Positions 1 through 8,641 of a stretch of DNA of 64,000 nt are shown in pieces (the stretch's first letter is position 1; each line of letters starts with the position of its first letter). Below the pieces are notes generated by a model. That model was not told where the DNA came from. It did no database searches and was given only the letters and a program-made list of their open reading frames with translations. The stretch is from positions 561,765 through 625,764 of the forward strand of contig NZ_RZNJ01000001.1 of the NCBI RefSeq assembly GCF_003994485.1, given 5' to 3'. The position numbers and the translations under genes are program-made. Origin of the DNA: Arsenicitalea aurantiaca. Its GTDB lineage: Bacteria; Pseudomonadota; Alphaproteobacteria; Rhizobiales; Devosiaceae.

Positions 1-1
1 C

Positions 2-628
2 AACAAATCCGATATCGGGCCGCTGCCGGCGGGGCAGGGGATCTCCCTGCCGCTCGATGGCGAGGTCAAGGGTTCCCCCACCTTCTGGGGGGTCGTGCTG
101 CTCCTCGCCGCCGATGCGACGCTCTTCGCCTCGCTGCTCTTCGGCGCCCTCTTTCTCGTCGTCGTCGCGCCGGGCTGGCCGCCTCCGGCCCTGCTCGAGG
201 GCGGGTTCGTCCCGGGCATGGTGGTGGTGCTCGCCGCAGCCGCCGGCGCCGGGCTCGCACGGCTCGGTCGCCGGGCCAATGCCGCCAACGCCTCGCCCAT
301 CGCCATGCAGCTGGGCGCAGGGCTTGTGCAAGCCATTGCGCTCGGGGCCATCTTCTGGCTGATCGCGGCGCTTCCCGATCCCACGGCCCACGCCTATTCG
401 GCGACCAGCCTCGCACTCCTCGTCTATCTGCTCGTCCACAACGGCATCGCCTTCATCGTCGCCGTTCACGCCGCCTGGCGCTATCACGCCGGCTTCGTCT
501 CGGCGCGCCGGGCGACCGATCCGCGCCTCGCCGTGCTCTGGGGCGATTATGCGGGCTTTGCCGCGCTCGTGGGCATCCTCATGCTGCTGGGCCTGCCCTT
601 CCTCGCCACGCTCGGGGGCGGGCTATGA
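2..628 (+). CDS. Cytochrome c oxidase subunit I/III fusion, C-terminal part (partial at window start)
   Basis: The reading frame is open from the first bases, so the 5' end lies outside the window and only about 208 residues are visible. The visible part begins with a short soluble stretch followed by the motif KGSPTFWGVVLLLAADATLF and about five hydrophobic segments. This resembles the subunit III-like tail of fused subunit I/III terminal oxidases, an inner-membrane respiratory complex. The heme-copper ligands of subunit I are not in the window, so the oxidase class cannot be decided. The stop codon overlaps the next start (ATGA), which argues for co-translation with the small membrane protein downstream. 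Confidence 0.72.
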   Translation, partial: NKSDIGPLPAGQGISLPLDGEVKGSPTFWGVVLLLAADATLFASLLFGALFLVVVAPGWPPPALLEGGFVPGMVVVLAAAAGAGLARLGRRANAANASPIAMQLGAGLVQAIALGAIFWLIAALPDPTAHAYSATSLALLVYLLVHNGIAFIVAVHAAWRYHAGFVSARRATDPRLAVLWGDYAGFAALVGILMLLGLPFLATLGGGL

Positions 629-987
629 GCACGAGCCCGGTTCCCGCCATCCGCTTCTGGCTCCTGCTCCTCGGCTTCATCGCCTGGAGCGGTGCGTTCG
701 TCCTGCTCTACGGTATGCTTTCGGTCGGGTGTGCCGCCGGCTGGCATCTTCAGATGGTCGGCCCCATGAGCCTGCAGCGCCTGATGCTGGTCGGTCTCTT
801 CATCCTCAGCCTCGCCGGCATCGGGCTTCTGACCTTCGTGCAATATCGCGGCTGGAAGGCGCGCCGGCGGGAGCGGCCGGCGCCAAACGACTTCCTCATC
901 GCCGGGGGCTTCTTCGCAAGCCTTGCGGCGCTGGGGGCCACGGCCTTCACCTTCGCCCCGGTCGTCGCGCTCAGCCCCTGCCTCTGA
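625..987 (+). CDS. Small three-helix membrane protein of the oxidase operon
   Basis: This encodes 120 residues with three clear hydrophobic segments at roughly residues 10-30, 49-71 and 87-110, separated by an Arg-rich cytoplasmic loop (WKARRRERP). I do not recognise a named family. Its position directly after, and overlapping, the oxidase subunit suggests an accessory or assembly role in the terminal oxidase. It is the last gene of that operon, because a strong hairpin follows 6 bases after the stop. Confidence 0.7.
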   Translation: MSTSPVPAIRFWLLLLGFIAWSGAFVLLYGMLSVGCAAGWHLQMVGPMSLQRLMLVGLFILSLAGIGLLTFVQYRGWKARRRERPAPNDFLIAGGFFASLAALGATAFTFAPVVALSPCL

Positions 988-993
988 ACGAAA

Positions 994-1029
994 AAGGGGG
1001 ACGGAAGCGCCTCGGCTTCCGTCCCCCTT
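994..1029. terminator. Bidirectional terminator hairpin
   Basis: A perfect 15-bp stem (AAGGGGGACGGAAGC and its complement) encloses a 6-base loop. It sits between the convergent oxidase operon and the IlvD-type gene. Short A and T runs flank it, so it can serve both strands. Confidence 0.85.
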
Positions 1030-1048
1030 CAAGGTCTTGCTATCGGGA

Positions 1049-2899
1049 TCAGTGGTTGTCGCGCGGCACGCCGAAGGTCTGGGCGATCTTCTGGTACGCC
1101 ACGGCCGGCTTCAGCACCGCGCCATTGCCCATCTGGTCGACCAGCCCGCGCTGGATTTCCTGCCACGGGGTCTGGTGGGGCGGGTATTTGTAGCCGCCTT
1201 CCGCATCCAGCGCCGCGCGCCGGGTCGCGATTTCCTCGTCCGAGATCAGGATGTTGGCCTCGCCCCTGTTGAGGTCGATGCGCACCCGGTCCCCGGTCTT
1301 GAGGATGGCGAGATTGCCGCCGGCCGCCGCTTCGGGCGATGCGTTGAGGATCGAGGGCGAACCCGACGTGCCCGACTGCCGTCCGTCACCGATGCAGGCA
1401 AGCGAGGTGATGCCCTTTTTGATGAGGTAGGCGGGGGGCCGCATGTTCACGACTTCAGCCGCGCCCGGATAGCCGATGGGGCCGGCGCCGCGCATGAACA
1501 GCAGCGTGTTCTCGTCGATCCCGAGCGCCGGATCGTCGATCCGGTCGTGATAGTCCTCGGGGCCGTCGAACACCACCGCCTTGCCCTCGAAGGCGTTCGG
1601 GCTGTCGGGGTTGGAGAGGTAGCGGTCACGGAACTCGGGCGAGATCACGCTCGTCTTCATGATCGCGTTGTCGAAGAGGTTGCCGCGCAGCACCACGAAC
1701 CCGGCCTCGGCCTTCAGCGGCTGGTCGTAGGGGCGGATCACCCGCTCGTCCTGGATCGGGGTCGTGCGGCAGTTCTCGCCGATGGTCTTGCCGTTCACCG
1801 TCAGCGCGTTCTCGCGGATCAGGCCCTGGCCCATCAGTTCGTTGACCACCGCCGGCACGCCGCCGGCATGGTAATAGTCTTCGCCCAGATATTCGCCCGC
1901 CGGCTGCAGGTTCACCAGCAGCGGCACGTCGTGGCCCTCGGTCTGCCAGTCGTCGATCGACAGCGGCACGCCCATGTGGCGGGCAATGGCGTTGATGTGG
2001 ATCGGCGCATTGGTCGAGCCGCCAATGGCCGAATTGACCACGATGGCGTTGTGGAACGCGTCGCGCGTCATGATGTCGGAGGGCTTGAGGTCCTCATGCA
2101 CCATGTCGACGATCCGCTTGCCCGTGCGCCAGGCCATCTCTTGCCGGTCGCGATAGGGCGCTGGGATGGCCGCCGAGCCGGGCAGTTGCATGCCAAGCGC
2201 CTCGGCAAGCGAATTCATCGTCGTCGCCGTGCCCATGGTGTTGCAATAGCCGGTCGAGGGTGCCGAGGAAGCGACGAGCTCGATGAACTGCTCATAGCCG
2301 ATCTCGCCGGCCGCCATCATCTCGCGGGCCTTCCACACGATGGTGCCCGAGCCGGTGCGCTCGCCCTTGTGCCAGCCATTGAGCATCGGGCCGACCGACA
2401 TCGCGATCGCCGGGATGTTGACGGTCGCCGCGCCCATAAGCATTGCAGGGGTGGTCTTGTCGCAGCCGATGGTCAGCACCACGCCGTCGAGCGGGTACCC
2501 ATAGAGCACTTCGACGAGCCCGAGATAGGCGAGGTTGCGGTCGAGCCCGGCCGTCGGGCGCTTGCCCGTCTCCTGGATCGGATGGACCGGAAACTCGAGC
2601 ACGATGCCGCCCGCCTCGCGAATGCCTTCGCGCACGCGCTGGGCCAGCACCATGTGGTGGCGGTTGCAGGGGGAAAGGTCGGACCCGGTCTGCGCGATGC
2701 CGATGATGGGCTTGCCCGACTGCAGCTCTTCGCGCGACACGCCGAAATTCATGTAGCGCTCGAGATAGAGCGCAGTCATGTCCGGGTTGTGGGGATTGTC
2801 GAACCAGGCGCGCGAGCGCAGCTTGCGGGTGCCGTTGGCGTCCTGCGCATGTCCGTTGTGGGAATGGCCATTGGGCCGGCCATCATTGTCCGCTGTCAT
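1049..2899 (-). CDS. IlvD/Edd-family sugar-acid dehydratase
   Basis: This 616-residue protein belongs to the iron-sulfur dehydratases that turn dihydroxy- or sugar acids into 2-keto acids. Cys78 (SPCN), Cys146 (GCDKTTP) and Cys219 (STGYCN) match the three cluster-binding positions of the family. The C-terminal motif [13 protein letters not shown] is of the aldonate (arabinonate/xylonate) type rather than the branched-chain amino acid IlvD type. The neighbours, an erythronate-dehydrogenase-like SDR and mannonate dehydratase, also point to sugar-acid catabolism. The exact substrate is not decidable. The N-terminus carries a His/Asn-rich extension (NGHSHNGH) of about 25 residues. It diverges from the SDR gene across 231 bp. 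Confidence 0.85.
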   Translation of the reverse strand: MTADNDGRPNGHSHNGHAQDANGTRKLRSRAWFDNPHNPDMTALYLERYMNFGVSREELQSGKPIIGIAQTGSDLSPCNRHHMVLAQRVREGIREAGGIVLEFPVHPIQETGKRPTAGLDRNLAYLGLVEVLYGYPLDGVVLTIGCDKTTPAMLMGAATVNIPAIAMSVGPMLNGWHKGERTGSGTIVWKAREMMAAGEIGYEQFIELVASSAPSTGYCNTMGTATTMNSLAEALGMQLPGSAAIPAPYRDRQEMAWRTGKRIVDMVHEDLKPSDIMTRDAFHNAIVVNSAIGGSTNAPIHINAIARHMGVPLSIDDWQTEGHDVPLLVNLQPAGEYLGEDYYHAGGVPAVVNELMGQGLIRENALTVNGKTIGENCRTTPIQDERVIRPYDQPLKAEAGFVVLRGNLFDNAIMKTSVISPEFRDRYLSNPDSPNAFEGKAVVFDGPEDYHDRIDDPALGIDENTLLFMRGAGPIGYPGAAEVVNMRPPAYLIKKGITSLACIGDGRQSGTSGSPSILNASPEAAAGGNLAILKTGDRVRIDLNRGEANILISDEEIATRRAALDAEGGYKYPPHQTPWQEIQRGLVDQMGNGAVLKPAVAYQKIAQTFGVPRDNH

Positions 2900-2978
2900 A
2901 ATGTCTTCCTGAACTGTGCGTGCCGCGTGCAGGCCCGGGGGCCGCGGCGGCGTCTCCTCGTGACGCGCCCGAGGCGCG

Positions 2979-3000
2979 ACTAATCATACTATTTATCGTT
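2979..3000. promoter_or_regulatory. AT-rich island in divergent promoter region
   Basis: The stretch ACTAATCATACTATTTATCG stands out in otherwise GC-rich sequence between two divergent sugar-acid genes. It contains -10-like TATGAT on the minus strand. It could be a promoter or the operator of a GntR-type regulator; no regulator gene is adjacent. Confidence 0.3.
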
Positions 3001-3130
3001 CCCTGCGCCATTTGGCGATGGGACAAACGCAGCACGGGCGTCGAAATCTCGCGCAAAGCGGGCGGCCGTGCCCTTGCGGCCCGCGCGCCCGCGGCTATTG
3101 TGCGCGCCGAAGAACAAGGAGACTTCCCTC

Positions 3131-4114
3131 ATGCACATTCTGATCATCGGCGCCGCCGGCATGGTCGGGCGTAAGCTGACCAATGCGCTCGTTGCAAGCG
3201 GCACGCTGCGCGGCAAGTCGATCGGCGCGCTCACCCTCGCGGATGTGGTCGAGCCTGCGGCGCCCGAATTTTCCGGCGACGTCAAGCGGATCGCGATCGA
3301 CATGTCCGCCCCCGGCGCGGCCAAAACGCTCGTTGCCGGCCGTCCTGACGTCATCTTCCACCTTGCCGCTATCGTCTCGGGCGAGGCGGAGATGGATTTC
3401 GACAAGGGCTACCGCATCAACATGGACGGCACCCGTGCGCTGCTCGAGGCCATCCGGCATGAAGGTCAGCGCGAGCCCTGGACCCCGCGGCTCGTCTTCA
3501 CCTCCTCGATCGCGGTCTTCGGCGCGCCGTTCCCAGACGCCATTCCGGACGAATTCTTCTCCACCCCGCTCACCAGCTACGGCACCCAGAAGGCGATCTG
3601 CGAGCTCCTGCTCAATGATTATTCGCGCCGCGGGTTCGTCGATGGCATCGGCATCCGCCTGCCCACCATTACCATCCGCCCGGGCAAGCCGAACCTCGCC
3701 GCTTCGGGCTTCTTCTCCAACATCCTGCGCGAGCCGCTCGCGGGGCAGGAGGCGATCCTGCCCGTCAGCCGCGACGTGCGACACTGGTTCGCCAGCCCCC
3801 GTGCTGCGGTCGGCTTCCTGCTGCACGCCGCCGAACTCGATACCGCCCCCATGGGCTGGCGCCGCACGGTCAGCCTGCCGGGTCTCTCGGCCACGGTCGG
3901 CGAGGAGATCGAAGCCCTGCGCCGCGTCGCGGGCGAGAAGGCCGTCGCGCTGATCCGCGAAGAGCCCGATCCCGCAATCATCCGGATGGTCGATGGCTGG
4001 GCGAAGAATTTCGACACCAAGCGCGCCGAAGCGCTCGGCTTCAAGGCCGAAAAGACCTTCGACGAGATCATCACGGCCCATATCGAGGACGAGCTCGGCG
4101 GCCGGGTCGGCTAG
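3131..4114 (+). CDS. denD: NAD-dependent SDR, D-erythronate dehydrogenase-like
   Basis: A 327-residue extended short-chain dehydrogenase. The N-terminal Rossmann motif GAAGMVG lies at residues 7-13, the catalytic Tyr150-x-x-x-Lys154 in SYGTQK, and the serine in FTSSIAVF. Overall it resembles DenD, which oxidises D-erythronate (4-carbon acid) at C3 before decarboxylation. The ATG at 3131 is chosen because the Rossmann fold begins there and AAGGAGA lies 8 bases upstream; the frame is open further 5' without support. The stop overlaps the convergent gene by 4 bp. The kinase and decarboxylase usually found with DenD are not visible, so the pathway is inferred only. Confidence 0.75.
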   Translation: MHILIIGAAGMVGRKLTNALVASGTLRGKSIGALTLADVVEPAAPEFSGDVKRIAIDMSAPGAAKTLVAGRPDVIFHLAAIVSGEAEMDFDKGYRINMDGTRALLEAIRHEGQREPWTPRLVFTSSIAVFGAPFPDAIPDEFFSTPLTSYGTQKAICELLLNDYSRRGFVDGIGIRLPTITIRPGKPNLAASGFFSNILREPLAGQEAILPVSRDVRHWFASPRAAVGFLLHAAELDTAPMGWRRTVSLPGLSATVGEEIEALRRVAGEKAVALIREEPDPAIIRMVDGWAKNFDTKRAEALGFKAEKTFDEIITAHIEDELGGRVG

Positions 4115-4740
4115 GCGCGCGCCTCGATCGCGGCGAGCATGGCGGCATAGGCGCCGTCATGCCGGCCGGCATGATTGTCCATGCCGGGGCGTGTCAGTAT
4201 GCCCCGGCGTGGCGGAATGAAGCTCGAGATCGTCTCGCGCCGCGCCTCCCGCCAGTTGATGTTGAAGGCGGCGTAGCGGGGAAAGAACTCGAGGTCGTCA
4301 TAGGGCAGGTGGTCGTGCACCCACCAGGCCATCGCCTCCCAATCCCCCGTCGCCTCGTAATAGGGAATGAACCGCGTCAGCACGATGCAGGCCGTCGCGC
4401 CCATATGCCCGTCCGCATCGCGCCGGTCCCAGATGTGGCCGGCGAAATTGGCCGCATTGGCGGCGCAATTGTAGCCCTTCTCATTGCCGAACGCGTTGAC
4501 TTCCGCGCTCCTGAACGCGGACCGGATGGCGATGCGCCCGAAGCGCGCCTGCAGGGGCTCGAGCAGTTCGGTGCAGAGCCGCGTGCCCGCCGCGATGGCG
4601 AGCTCGGGATCGTCAGGCACATTGGCGAGCCCGTGGATCGCCGCGATCTCGGAATAAAGGAAGTCGCGCATGAAGAAATGCTCGGAAAGCCGCACCCGCC
4701 CGAGCTCCTCGAGCATCCTGACGCTTCTTGGTCGCCGCAT
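4111..4740 (-). CDS. Peptidase M15-like hypothetical protein
   Basis: A 209-residue soluble protein without a signal peptide. RSAFRSAEVNAFG, GHMGATACIV and a late WWVHDHLPYDDLEFFP segment resemble in order the conserved blocks of D-Ala-D-Ala carboxypeptidases (M15: SxHxxGxAxD and a later HxEW-like block). The last aspartate of the canonical HxxGxAxD motif is replaced, so zinc-dependent activity is doubtful. A phage or cell-wall link is possible but unproven. It diverges from the DUF4326 gene with only 15 bp between start codons, so both probably share a compact promoter region. Confidence 0.55.
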   Translation of the reverse strand: MRRPRSVRMLEELGRVRLSEHFFMRDFLYSEIAAIHGLANVPDDPELAIAAGTRLCTELLEPLQARFGRIAIRSAFRSAEVNAFGNEKGYNCAANAANFAGHIWDRRDADGHMGATACIVLTRFIPYYEATGDWEAMAWWVHDHLPYDDLEFFPRYAAFNINWREARRETISSFIPPRRGILTRPGMDNHAGRHDGAYAAMLAAIEARA

Positions 4741-4755
4741 CCCCGTCTCCCTTCC

Positions 4756-5139
4756 ATGGTGCGTCCGATGAACGCCGGCGGCCCCGTCCGGCTCCGGCTC
4801 TCCCGGCAGAAAGGGTTCTCCCTTGCCGCGCTCTCGGAGGCGGTCAATGGCCGCGAGGCAGTGATCGTCGCGCGCCCGGGGCGGTGGGGCAACCCGTTCG
4901 CGATCGCCGCAATCGCCGCCGAGACCGGCCTCCCGTCAGCCCAGGTACAGGCCGAAGCCGTCTCGCGCTATGGGCGCTGGCTCGCCGGGCAGCTCGATCC
5001 CGCTCTCTCCCCCGGCCCGGCGCCGACCGAGGAGAGCGTTCGCGCCGCGCTCAGAGGTCGCAACCTCGCCTGCTGGTGCGCGCCCGGCACCCCGTGCCAC
5101 GCCGACATCCTGCTCGCGCTTGCCAATCGCGCCCTTTGA
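4756..5139 (+). CDS. DUF4326 domain protein
   Basis: A 127-residue protein matching the DUF4326 pattern: an N-terminal ARPGRWGNPF block and a C-terminal LACWCAPGTPCHAD block with closely spaced Cys and His residues. The family has no established reaction; the Cys/His block looks like a metal site. The ATG at 4756 is the first in frame after the divergent gene; a second Met follows four codons later. It lies upstream of uxuA with 51 bp between, but the functions appear unrelated. Confidence 0.65.
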   Translation: MVRPMNAGGPVRLRLSRQKGFSLAALSEAVNGREAVIVARPGRWGNPFAIAAIAAETGLPSAQVQAEAVSRYGRWLAGQLDPALSPGPAPTEESVRAALRGRNLACWCAPGTPCHADILLALANRAL

Positions 5140-5190
5140 CTTCCCCGACGCCTGTGGCAATGTCGCGCCCGCAAAAGAGGAGAGCTGCAC

Positions 5191-6408
5191 GTGAGACAGA
5201 CCTGGCGCTGGTTCGGACCCCATGATTTGGCAAGCGTGGACGACATGGTCCAGGCGGGCGTCGAAGGCGTCGTGAGCGCGCTCCACCACGTGCCCAACGG
5301 TGTCGTCTGGACGCCCGAGGAGATCGCCAAACGCCAGAACGAGATCGCGCACTTCAAGAGCGGCGCGCCCTCTGGCATCGCCTGGGAGGTGATCGAAAGC
5401 CTGCCGGTCTCCGAGGACATCAAGAAGCAGAAGAACGACTGGCGCGCCCATATCGAGAACTACAAGACCTCGATCCGCAACGTGTCCGCCGCCGGGCTCA
5501 AGGTCATCTGCTACAATTTCATGCCCGTGCTCGACTGGACGCGGACCGATCTTCGCTGGCAAGTGCCGAGCGGGGCGACCTGCATGCGCTTCGACATCAA
5601 TGATTTCGCGGTCTTCGACATCCACATCCTCGCCCGCGAGGGTGCCCGCGCCGATTATGGCGACGCCATCGCCGAGGAGGCCGCGCGGCGCTTTGCCGAT
5701 ATGGACGAGCCGACCCGCGCCGCGCTCGGGCGCACCATCACCACCGCGCTGCCCGGCTCCACCGAAACCATGACGCTCGATCGGGTGCGCGAGCATCTGG
5801 CCGAATATGGCGAGATTTCCCCCGACCAGCTCCGGCAGCATTTCATCGATTTCCTTGAAGAGGTCGTGCCCGTCGCCGAAGAAGAGGGCGTCCGGCTCTG
5901 CTGCCATCCCGATGATCCCCCGTTCTCGCTCCTCGGCCTGCCGCGCATCATGTCGACGGCCGAGGATTACGCACGGATCCTCGAAGCGGTCGACAGTCCC
6001 TCGAACGGCATGACGCTCTGCTCGGGCTCGCTCGGCGCGCGCCCCGACAACGACCTGCCCGCCATCATGAAGCGCTTCGGGCCCAAGGTGCATTTCCTGC
6101 ATCTGCGCAACGTCACGCGTGACACTGCCGATCCGGTGAGTTCCTTCTTCGAGGACGAGCATCTCGAAGGCGGCACCGACATGGTGGCGCTCATCGCCGA
6201 GATCGTCCGCGAGGAGCGCCGGCGCAAGGCCGAGGGCCGTGCCGATCACCAGATCCCGATGCGGCCCGACCACGGGCAGGACATCCTCGATGACCTGCAG
6301 CGCCGCTCGCAGCCCGGCTACCCCACCATCGGCCGGCTGAAGGGCCTCGCCGAACTGCGCGGCGTCATGCACGCCCTCGAGCACCCCGCCTACGGCCTCA
6401 GGGACTGA
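5191..6408 (+). CDS. uxuA: Mannonate dehydratase
   Basis: A 405-residue cytosolic protein of the UxuA family, which dehydrates D-mannonate to 2-keto-3-deoxy-D-gluconate in glucuronate breakdown. The N-terminus WRWFGPHDLASVDDMVQAG, the central block around CCHPDDPPFSLLGLPRI and the C-terminal PMRPDHGQDILDD are characteristic and supply metal ligands. The start is GTG at 5191 with AGGAGAG six bases upstream. The length is normal for the family. A mannitol-dehydrogenase-family gene that could be the fructuronate reductase partner is 17 kb away on the other strand. Confidence 0.93.
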   Translation: MRQTWRWFGPHDLASVDDMVQAGVEGVVSALHHVPNGVVWTPEEIAKRQNEIAHFKSGAPSGIAWEVIESLPVSEDIKKQKNDWRAHIENYKTSIRNVSAAGLKVICYNFMPVLDWTRTDLRWQVPSGATCMRFDINDFAVFDIHILAREGARADYGDAIAEEAARRFADMDEPTRAALGRTITTALPGSTETMTLDRVREHLAEYGEISPDQLRQHFIDFLEEVVPVAEEEGVRLCCHPDDPPFSLLGLPRIMSTAEDYARILEAVDSPSNGMTLCSGSLGARPDNDLPAIMKRFGPKVHFLHLRNVTRDTADPVSSFFEDEHLEGGTDMVALIAEIVREERRRKAEGRADHQIPMRPDHGQDILDDLQRRSQPGYPTIGRLKGLAELRGVMHALEHPAYGLRD

Positions 6409-6415
6409 GATCAGC

Positions 6416-6452
6416 GCGGCGGCAGGGCGGCCTCGGCCAGCTCTGCCGCCGC
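6416..6452. terminator. Hairpin between convergent uxuA and kinase
   Basis: A 10-bp stem (GCGGCGGCAG with its complement) with an inner GGCC-TC-GGCC helix lies between the two convergent stop codons. No U-run follows on either strand, so termination efficiency is uncertain. Confidence 0.5.
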
Positions 6453-6455
6453 CGC

Positions 6456-7451
6456 CTATTTCTCGAACTGGCCCGCCGGCACGACGAGCCGGTAGCCGAT
6501 GCGGCCGGGGGCGACGCGATAATCGGCGTGGCCCCCTACCGAAAGCGGCACGATCCGTTCGAGCACGAGCGTGCCGAAGCGGGGCAGGGGCTGCTCCTCG
6601 CGTCCGGGCCGCGTCTCCTCGTCCCATTCCATGATCATCACGGTCTTGCCCTCTTCCTCTCCGAAGAGCGCCCGGACGATCACGCGGCCAGCGCCCTCGC
6701 GCGAGAGCGCGCCATGAAGGCTGGCATTGGTCACGAGCTCATGGATGGCGAGCCCCACATGGAGCGCTGCATTGGGCCCGAGCATCGGGTCCTCGCCCTC
6801 GATCCGCAGCGCGTCGGCAGGGGGCTGGCCCACCCGCGCAACCTGCGAATGAACGAGTGCCCGGAAGAGCGTGCCGCGCCAGTCGGATTCGGTCACGAGG
6901 TCCTGCGTGCTCGAAAGCGCGTGCAGCCGGCCGCGGAATTTGTCGAGGAAGTTCTCGATCGATCCGCTCGAATGGCGCGCCGTCTGCATCGCGACGCTCT
7001 GCACGATCGCGAGCAGGTTCTTTGAGCGATGACTCACCTCGCGCATCAGGCTCGTCATCGCCCGCTCGCGCTCACGCCATTCGGTGATGTCCTTGAGGGT
7101 GGTCAATATCCCCATCGGCGCGCCGTCGGCATCGGTGTCGGGGCAGATGATGACTTCGAAGAGCCGGCTCGAGAGGCCCTGCCGGATCTCGACCTCGAGC
7201 GTGCGCTGGTGGCCATTGGTGAGCACGGCCGCCTGCGCGTCCAGAAGCCCCTGGGCATGCGCCTCGCTCAGTCCGCGTGCAACGCTCTCGCCCAGAAGTG
7301 CGCGCGCCGGCCAGTCGTCGGGCAGGTTCTCGACCAGATCGTAGACGAGGTCCCGATCCTGGTGCAGCACGCAGGTATTGCTTTGCCTGAGCCCCGATTC
7401 TAGCGCGCGCAGGCGCATCGTATCGTGCTCGGAGAGACCCTCGTGCGGCAT
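6456..7451 (-). CDS. PAS-containing HWE-family sensor histidine kinase
   Basis: A 331-residue soluble kinase. Residues about 20-125 form a PAS-like sensor ending in the typical DITEWRERE linker. The phosphoacceptor is His141 in REVSHRSKNLLAI, and the later WDE (W-x-E) motif marks the HWE class. HWE/HisKA_2 kinases are the usual phosphodonors of PhyR in alphaproteobacteria, and phyR lies just upstream on the same strand. No membrane helix is visible, so it senses a cytoplasmic cue. AGGA lies 7 bases before the ATG. Its own EcfG-type promoter is at 7606-7630, giving a leader of about 150 bases. Confidence 0.87.
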   Translation of the reverse strand: MPHEGLSEHDTMRLRALESGLRQSNTCVLHQDRDLVYDLVENLPDDWPARALLGESVARGLSEAHAQGLLDAQAAVLTNGHQRTLEVEIRQGLSSRLFEVIICPDTDADGAPMGILTTLKDITEWRERERAMTSLMREVSHRSKNLLAIVQSVAMQTARHSSGSIENFLDKFRGRLHALSSTQDLVTESDWRGTLFRALVHSQVARVGQPPADALRIEGEDPMLGPNAALHVGLAIHELVTNASLHGALSREGAGRVIVRALFGEEEGKTVMIMEWDEETRPGREEQPLPRFGTLVLERIVPLSVGGHADYRVAPGRIGYRLVVPAGQFEK

Positions 7452-7605
7452 CGCGGTGTCCTGAGTTCGTGCCGTTGCCGTCTGCCGCTGGGCGGGCCGG
7501 GCGGGCGTTGCTCGAAATCCCGGCAGGGCCGGGGGCGCAGGGTCGAGGGTCGTTCCGGTGCTGGGCGTTCCTCTGGAGTTCGGTCAGGGCCCGTTCGCCT
7601 GTCAC

Positions 7606-7630
7606 AACGGGGCGGGCATCTTTATGTTCC
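7606..7630 (-). promoter_or_regulatory. EcfG-type promoter upstream of HWE kinase
   Basis: Read on the minus strand the site is GGAAC, 16 bases, CGTT, an exact match to the alphaproteobacterial EcfG consensus. It lies between the phyR terminator and the kinase start, about 155 bp before the ATG. Confidence 0.75.
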
Positions 7631-7644
7631 TGCGCCAAAATGCA

Positions 7645-7668
7645 AAAGCCGGGGAAATCCCCGGCTTT
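7645..7668 (-). terminator. phyR terminator hairpin
   Basis: An 11-bp inverted repeat, AAAGCCGGGGA with its complement and a 2-4 base loop, lies 23 bp after the phyR stop on the minus strand. T-rich sequence follows on that strand. Confidence 0.7.
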
Positions 7669-7691
7669 CGATCACTCTTTCGTCTTCTGGT

Positions 7692-8486
7692 TCACGCTGC
7701 CGCGCGCGAACCCTCGTCGAAGAACAGCGCCTGGCTGATCAGCGCCTTCACCATGTCCGGATTGAACGGTTTGGTGACGAGGAAAGTCGGCTCGGGCCGC
7801 TCGCCGGTCAAGAGCCGCTCGGGGAAGGCGGTGATGAAGATGACCGGGATCGCCTGGCTTGCGAGGATGTCGTTGACCGCGTCGATCCCGGAGCTGCCGT
7901 CGGCAAGCTGGATGTCGGCGAGGATCATCTTGGGGCTGGTCTTCTGGAACAGCGCCACCGCTTCCTTGTGGGTGCGGGCGATCGAGACCACCTTGTGACC
8001 GAGGCTCTCGACGAGCTGCTCGATGTCCATGGCGATCAGGGGTTCGTCCTCGATGATCATGATCTCGGTCGCCACCTGGCGGGAGATCTCTACCGAGGCT
8101 TCCTCGAGAAGCTTGGTGAACTCTTCGTCGCTGACCGACAGCACTTCGGCCGCCTGCGCATTGGTGAAGCCTTCCACCGCAACCAGGAGGAAAGCCTGCC
8201 GGGCGCGGGGCGTCAGGTTCGCCAGATTGGTGCGGGCCCGCTGCTCCCAGGGAAAGGTCGAGTTGGGCTCTGGAATTTCGACCGAAGAGGACGAGAAGAT
8301 CGCCGAAAAGAGCTTGTAGACCGCAATGCGGTCGCTCGAAGCTTCGGGAAAGATCGAGACGTCGGCGATCAGGGCTTCCAGCGTCGCCGCCACATAGGCG
8401 TCGCCCGATGTCTGGGAACCGGTGGTCGCGCGCGAAAAGCGCCGCAGATAAGGCAGATGCGGTGCAATCCGCATGGAAAGGCTCAT
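7692..8486 (-). CDS. phyR: PhyR anti-anti-sigma response regulator
   Basis: A 264-residue two-part protein. Residues 1-140 are sigma-factor-like (a sigma2/sigma4 mimic including TPRARQAFLLVAVEGFT), and residues 142-260 are a receiver with the acidic pocket IIEDE, phosphoacceptor Asp191 (ILADIQLADG) and the lysine in VTKPFNPD. When phosphorylated, PhyR binds NepR and frees EcfG. The ATG at 8486 is chosen because GGGAG lies 7 bases upstream; the frame extends 14 codons further but would run into the promoter. It is divergent from nepR-ecfG, the classical arrangement, and has its own EcfG box. Confidence 0.97.
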   Translation of the reverse strand: MSLSMRIAPHLPYLRRFSRATTGSQTSGDAYVAATLEALIADVSIFPEASSDRIAVYKLFSAIFSSSSVEIPEPNSTFPWEQRARTNLANLTPRARQAFLLVAVEGFTNAQAAEVLSVSDEEFTKLLEEASVEISRQVATEIMIIEDEPLIAMDIEQLVESLGHKVVSIARTHKEAVALFQKTSPKMILADIQLADGSSGIDAVNDILASQAIPVIFITAFPERLLTGERPEPTFLVTKPFNPDMVKALISQALFFDEGSRAAA

Positions 8487-8532
8487 AGAATTACTCCCTG
8501 GACGCTTTGGTAGGTGAGTCACCAGCATTCAG

Positions 8533-8557
8533 AACGGGCGCGTCATAATATCGTTCC
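8533..8557 (-). promoter_or_regulatory. EcfG-type promoter of phyR
   Basis: The minus strand shows GGAAC, 16 bases, CGTT, a perfect consensus, about 47 bp before the phyR start. This implies positive autoregulation of the stress response. Confidence 0.85.
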
Positions 8558-8564
8558 CGGGCCC

Positions 8565-8589
8565 GGAACTTTTTTTGCTGCGGGGCATT
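8565..8589 (+). promoter_or_regulatory. EcfG-type promoter of nepR-ecfG
   Basis: The plus strand reads GGAAC, 16 bases, CATT (equivalently GGAAC-N18-TT, the form described for RpoE2). It is back to back with the phyR promoter, with only 7 bp between the two GGAAC elements, and 53 bp before nepR. Confidence 0.78.
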
Positions 8590-8641
8590 TGGCTCCCCAG
8601 CAGTCTGCAATCCAGCGTCGTTGCATCTCCCAGGGAAGCTT

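Noticed and set aside
923-2983. 686-codon open frame antisense to the IlvD-type gene
   Set aside because: It has codon and amino acid composition of a GC-rich shadow frame (Arg/Ala/Gly/His-rich, no domain) and runs opposite a clear iron-sulfur dehydratase.
2970-3005. GGAAC on the minus strand upstream of the IlvD-type gene as an EcfG box
   Set aside because: The bases 16-17 downstream read AGTC-like rather than CGTT, so the -10 element is missing.
7452-7638. A short gene in the leader of the HWE kinase
   Set aside because: A frame is open but continues as a shadow through the kinase gene, lacks a ribosome site and shows no conserved motif.
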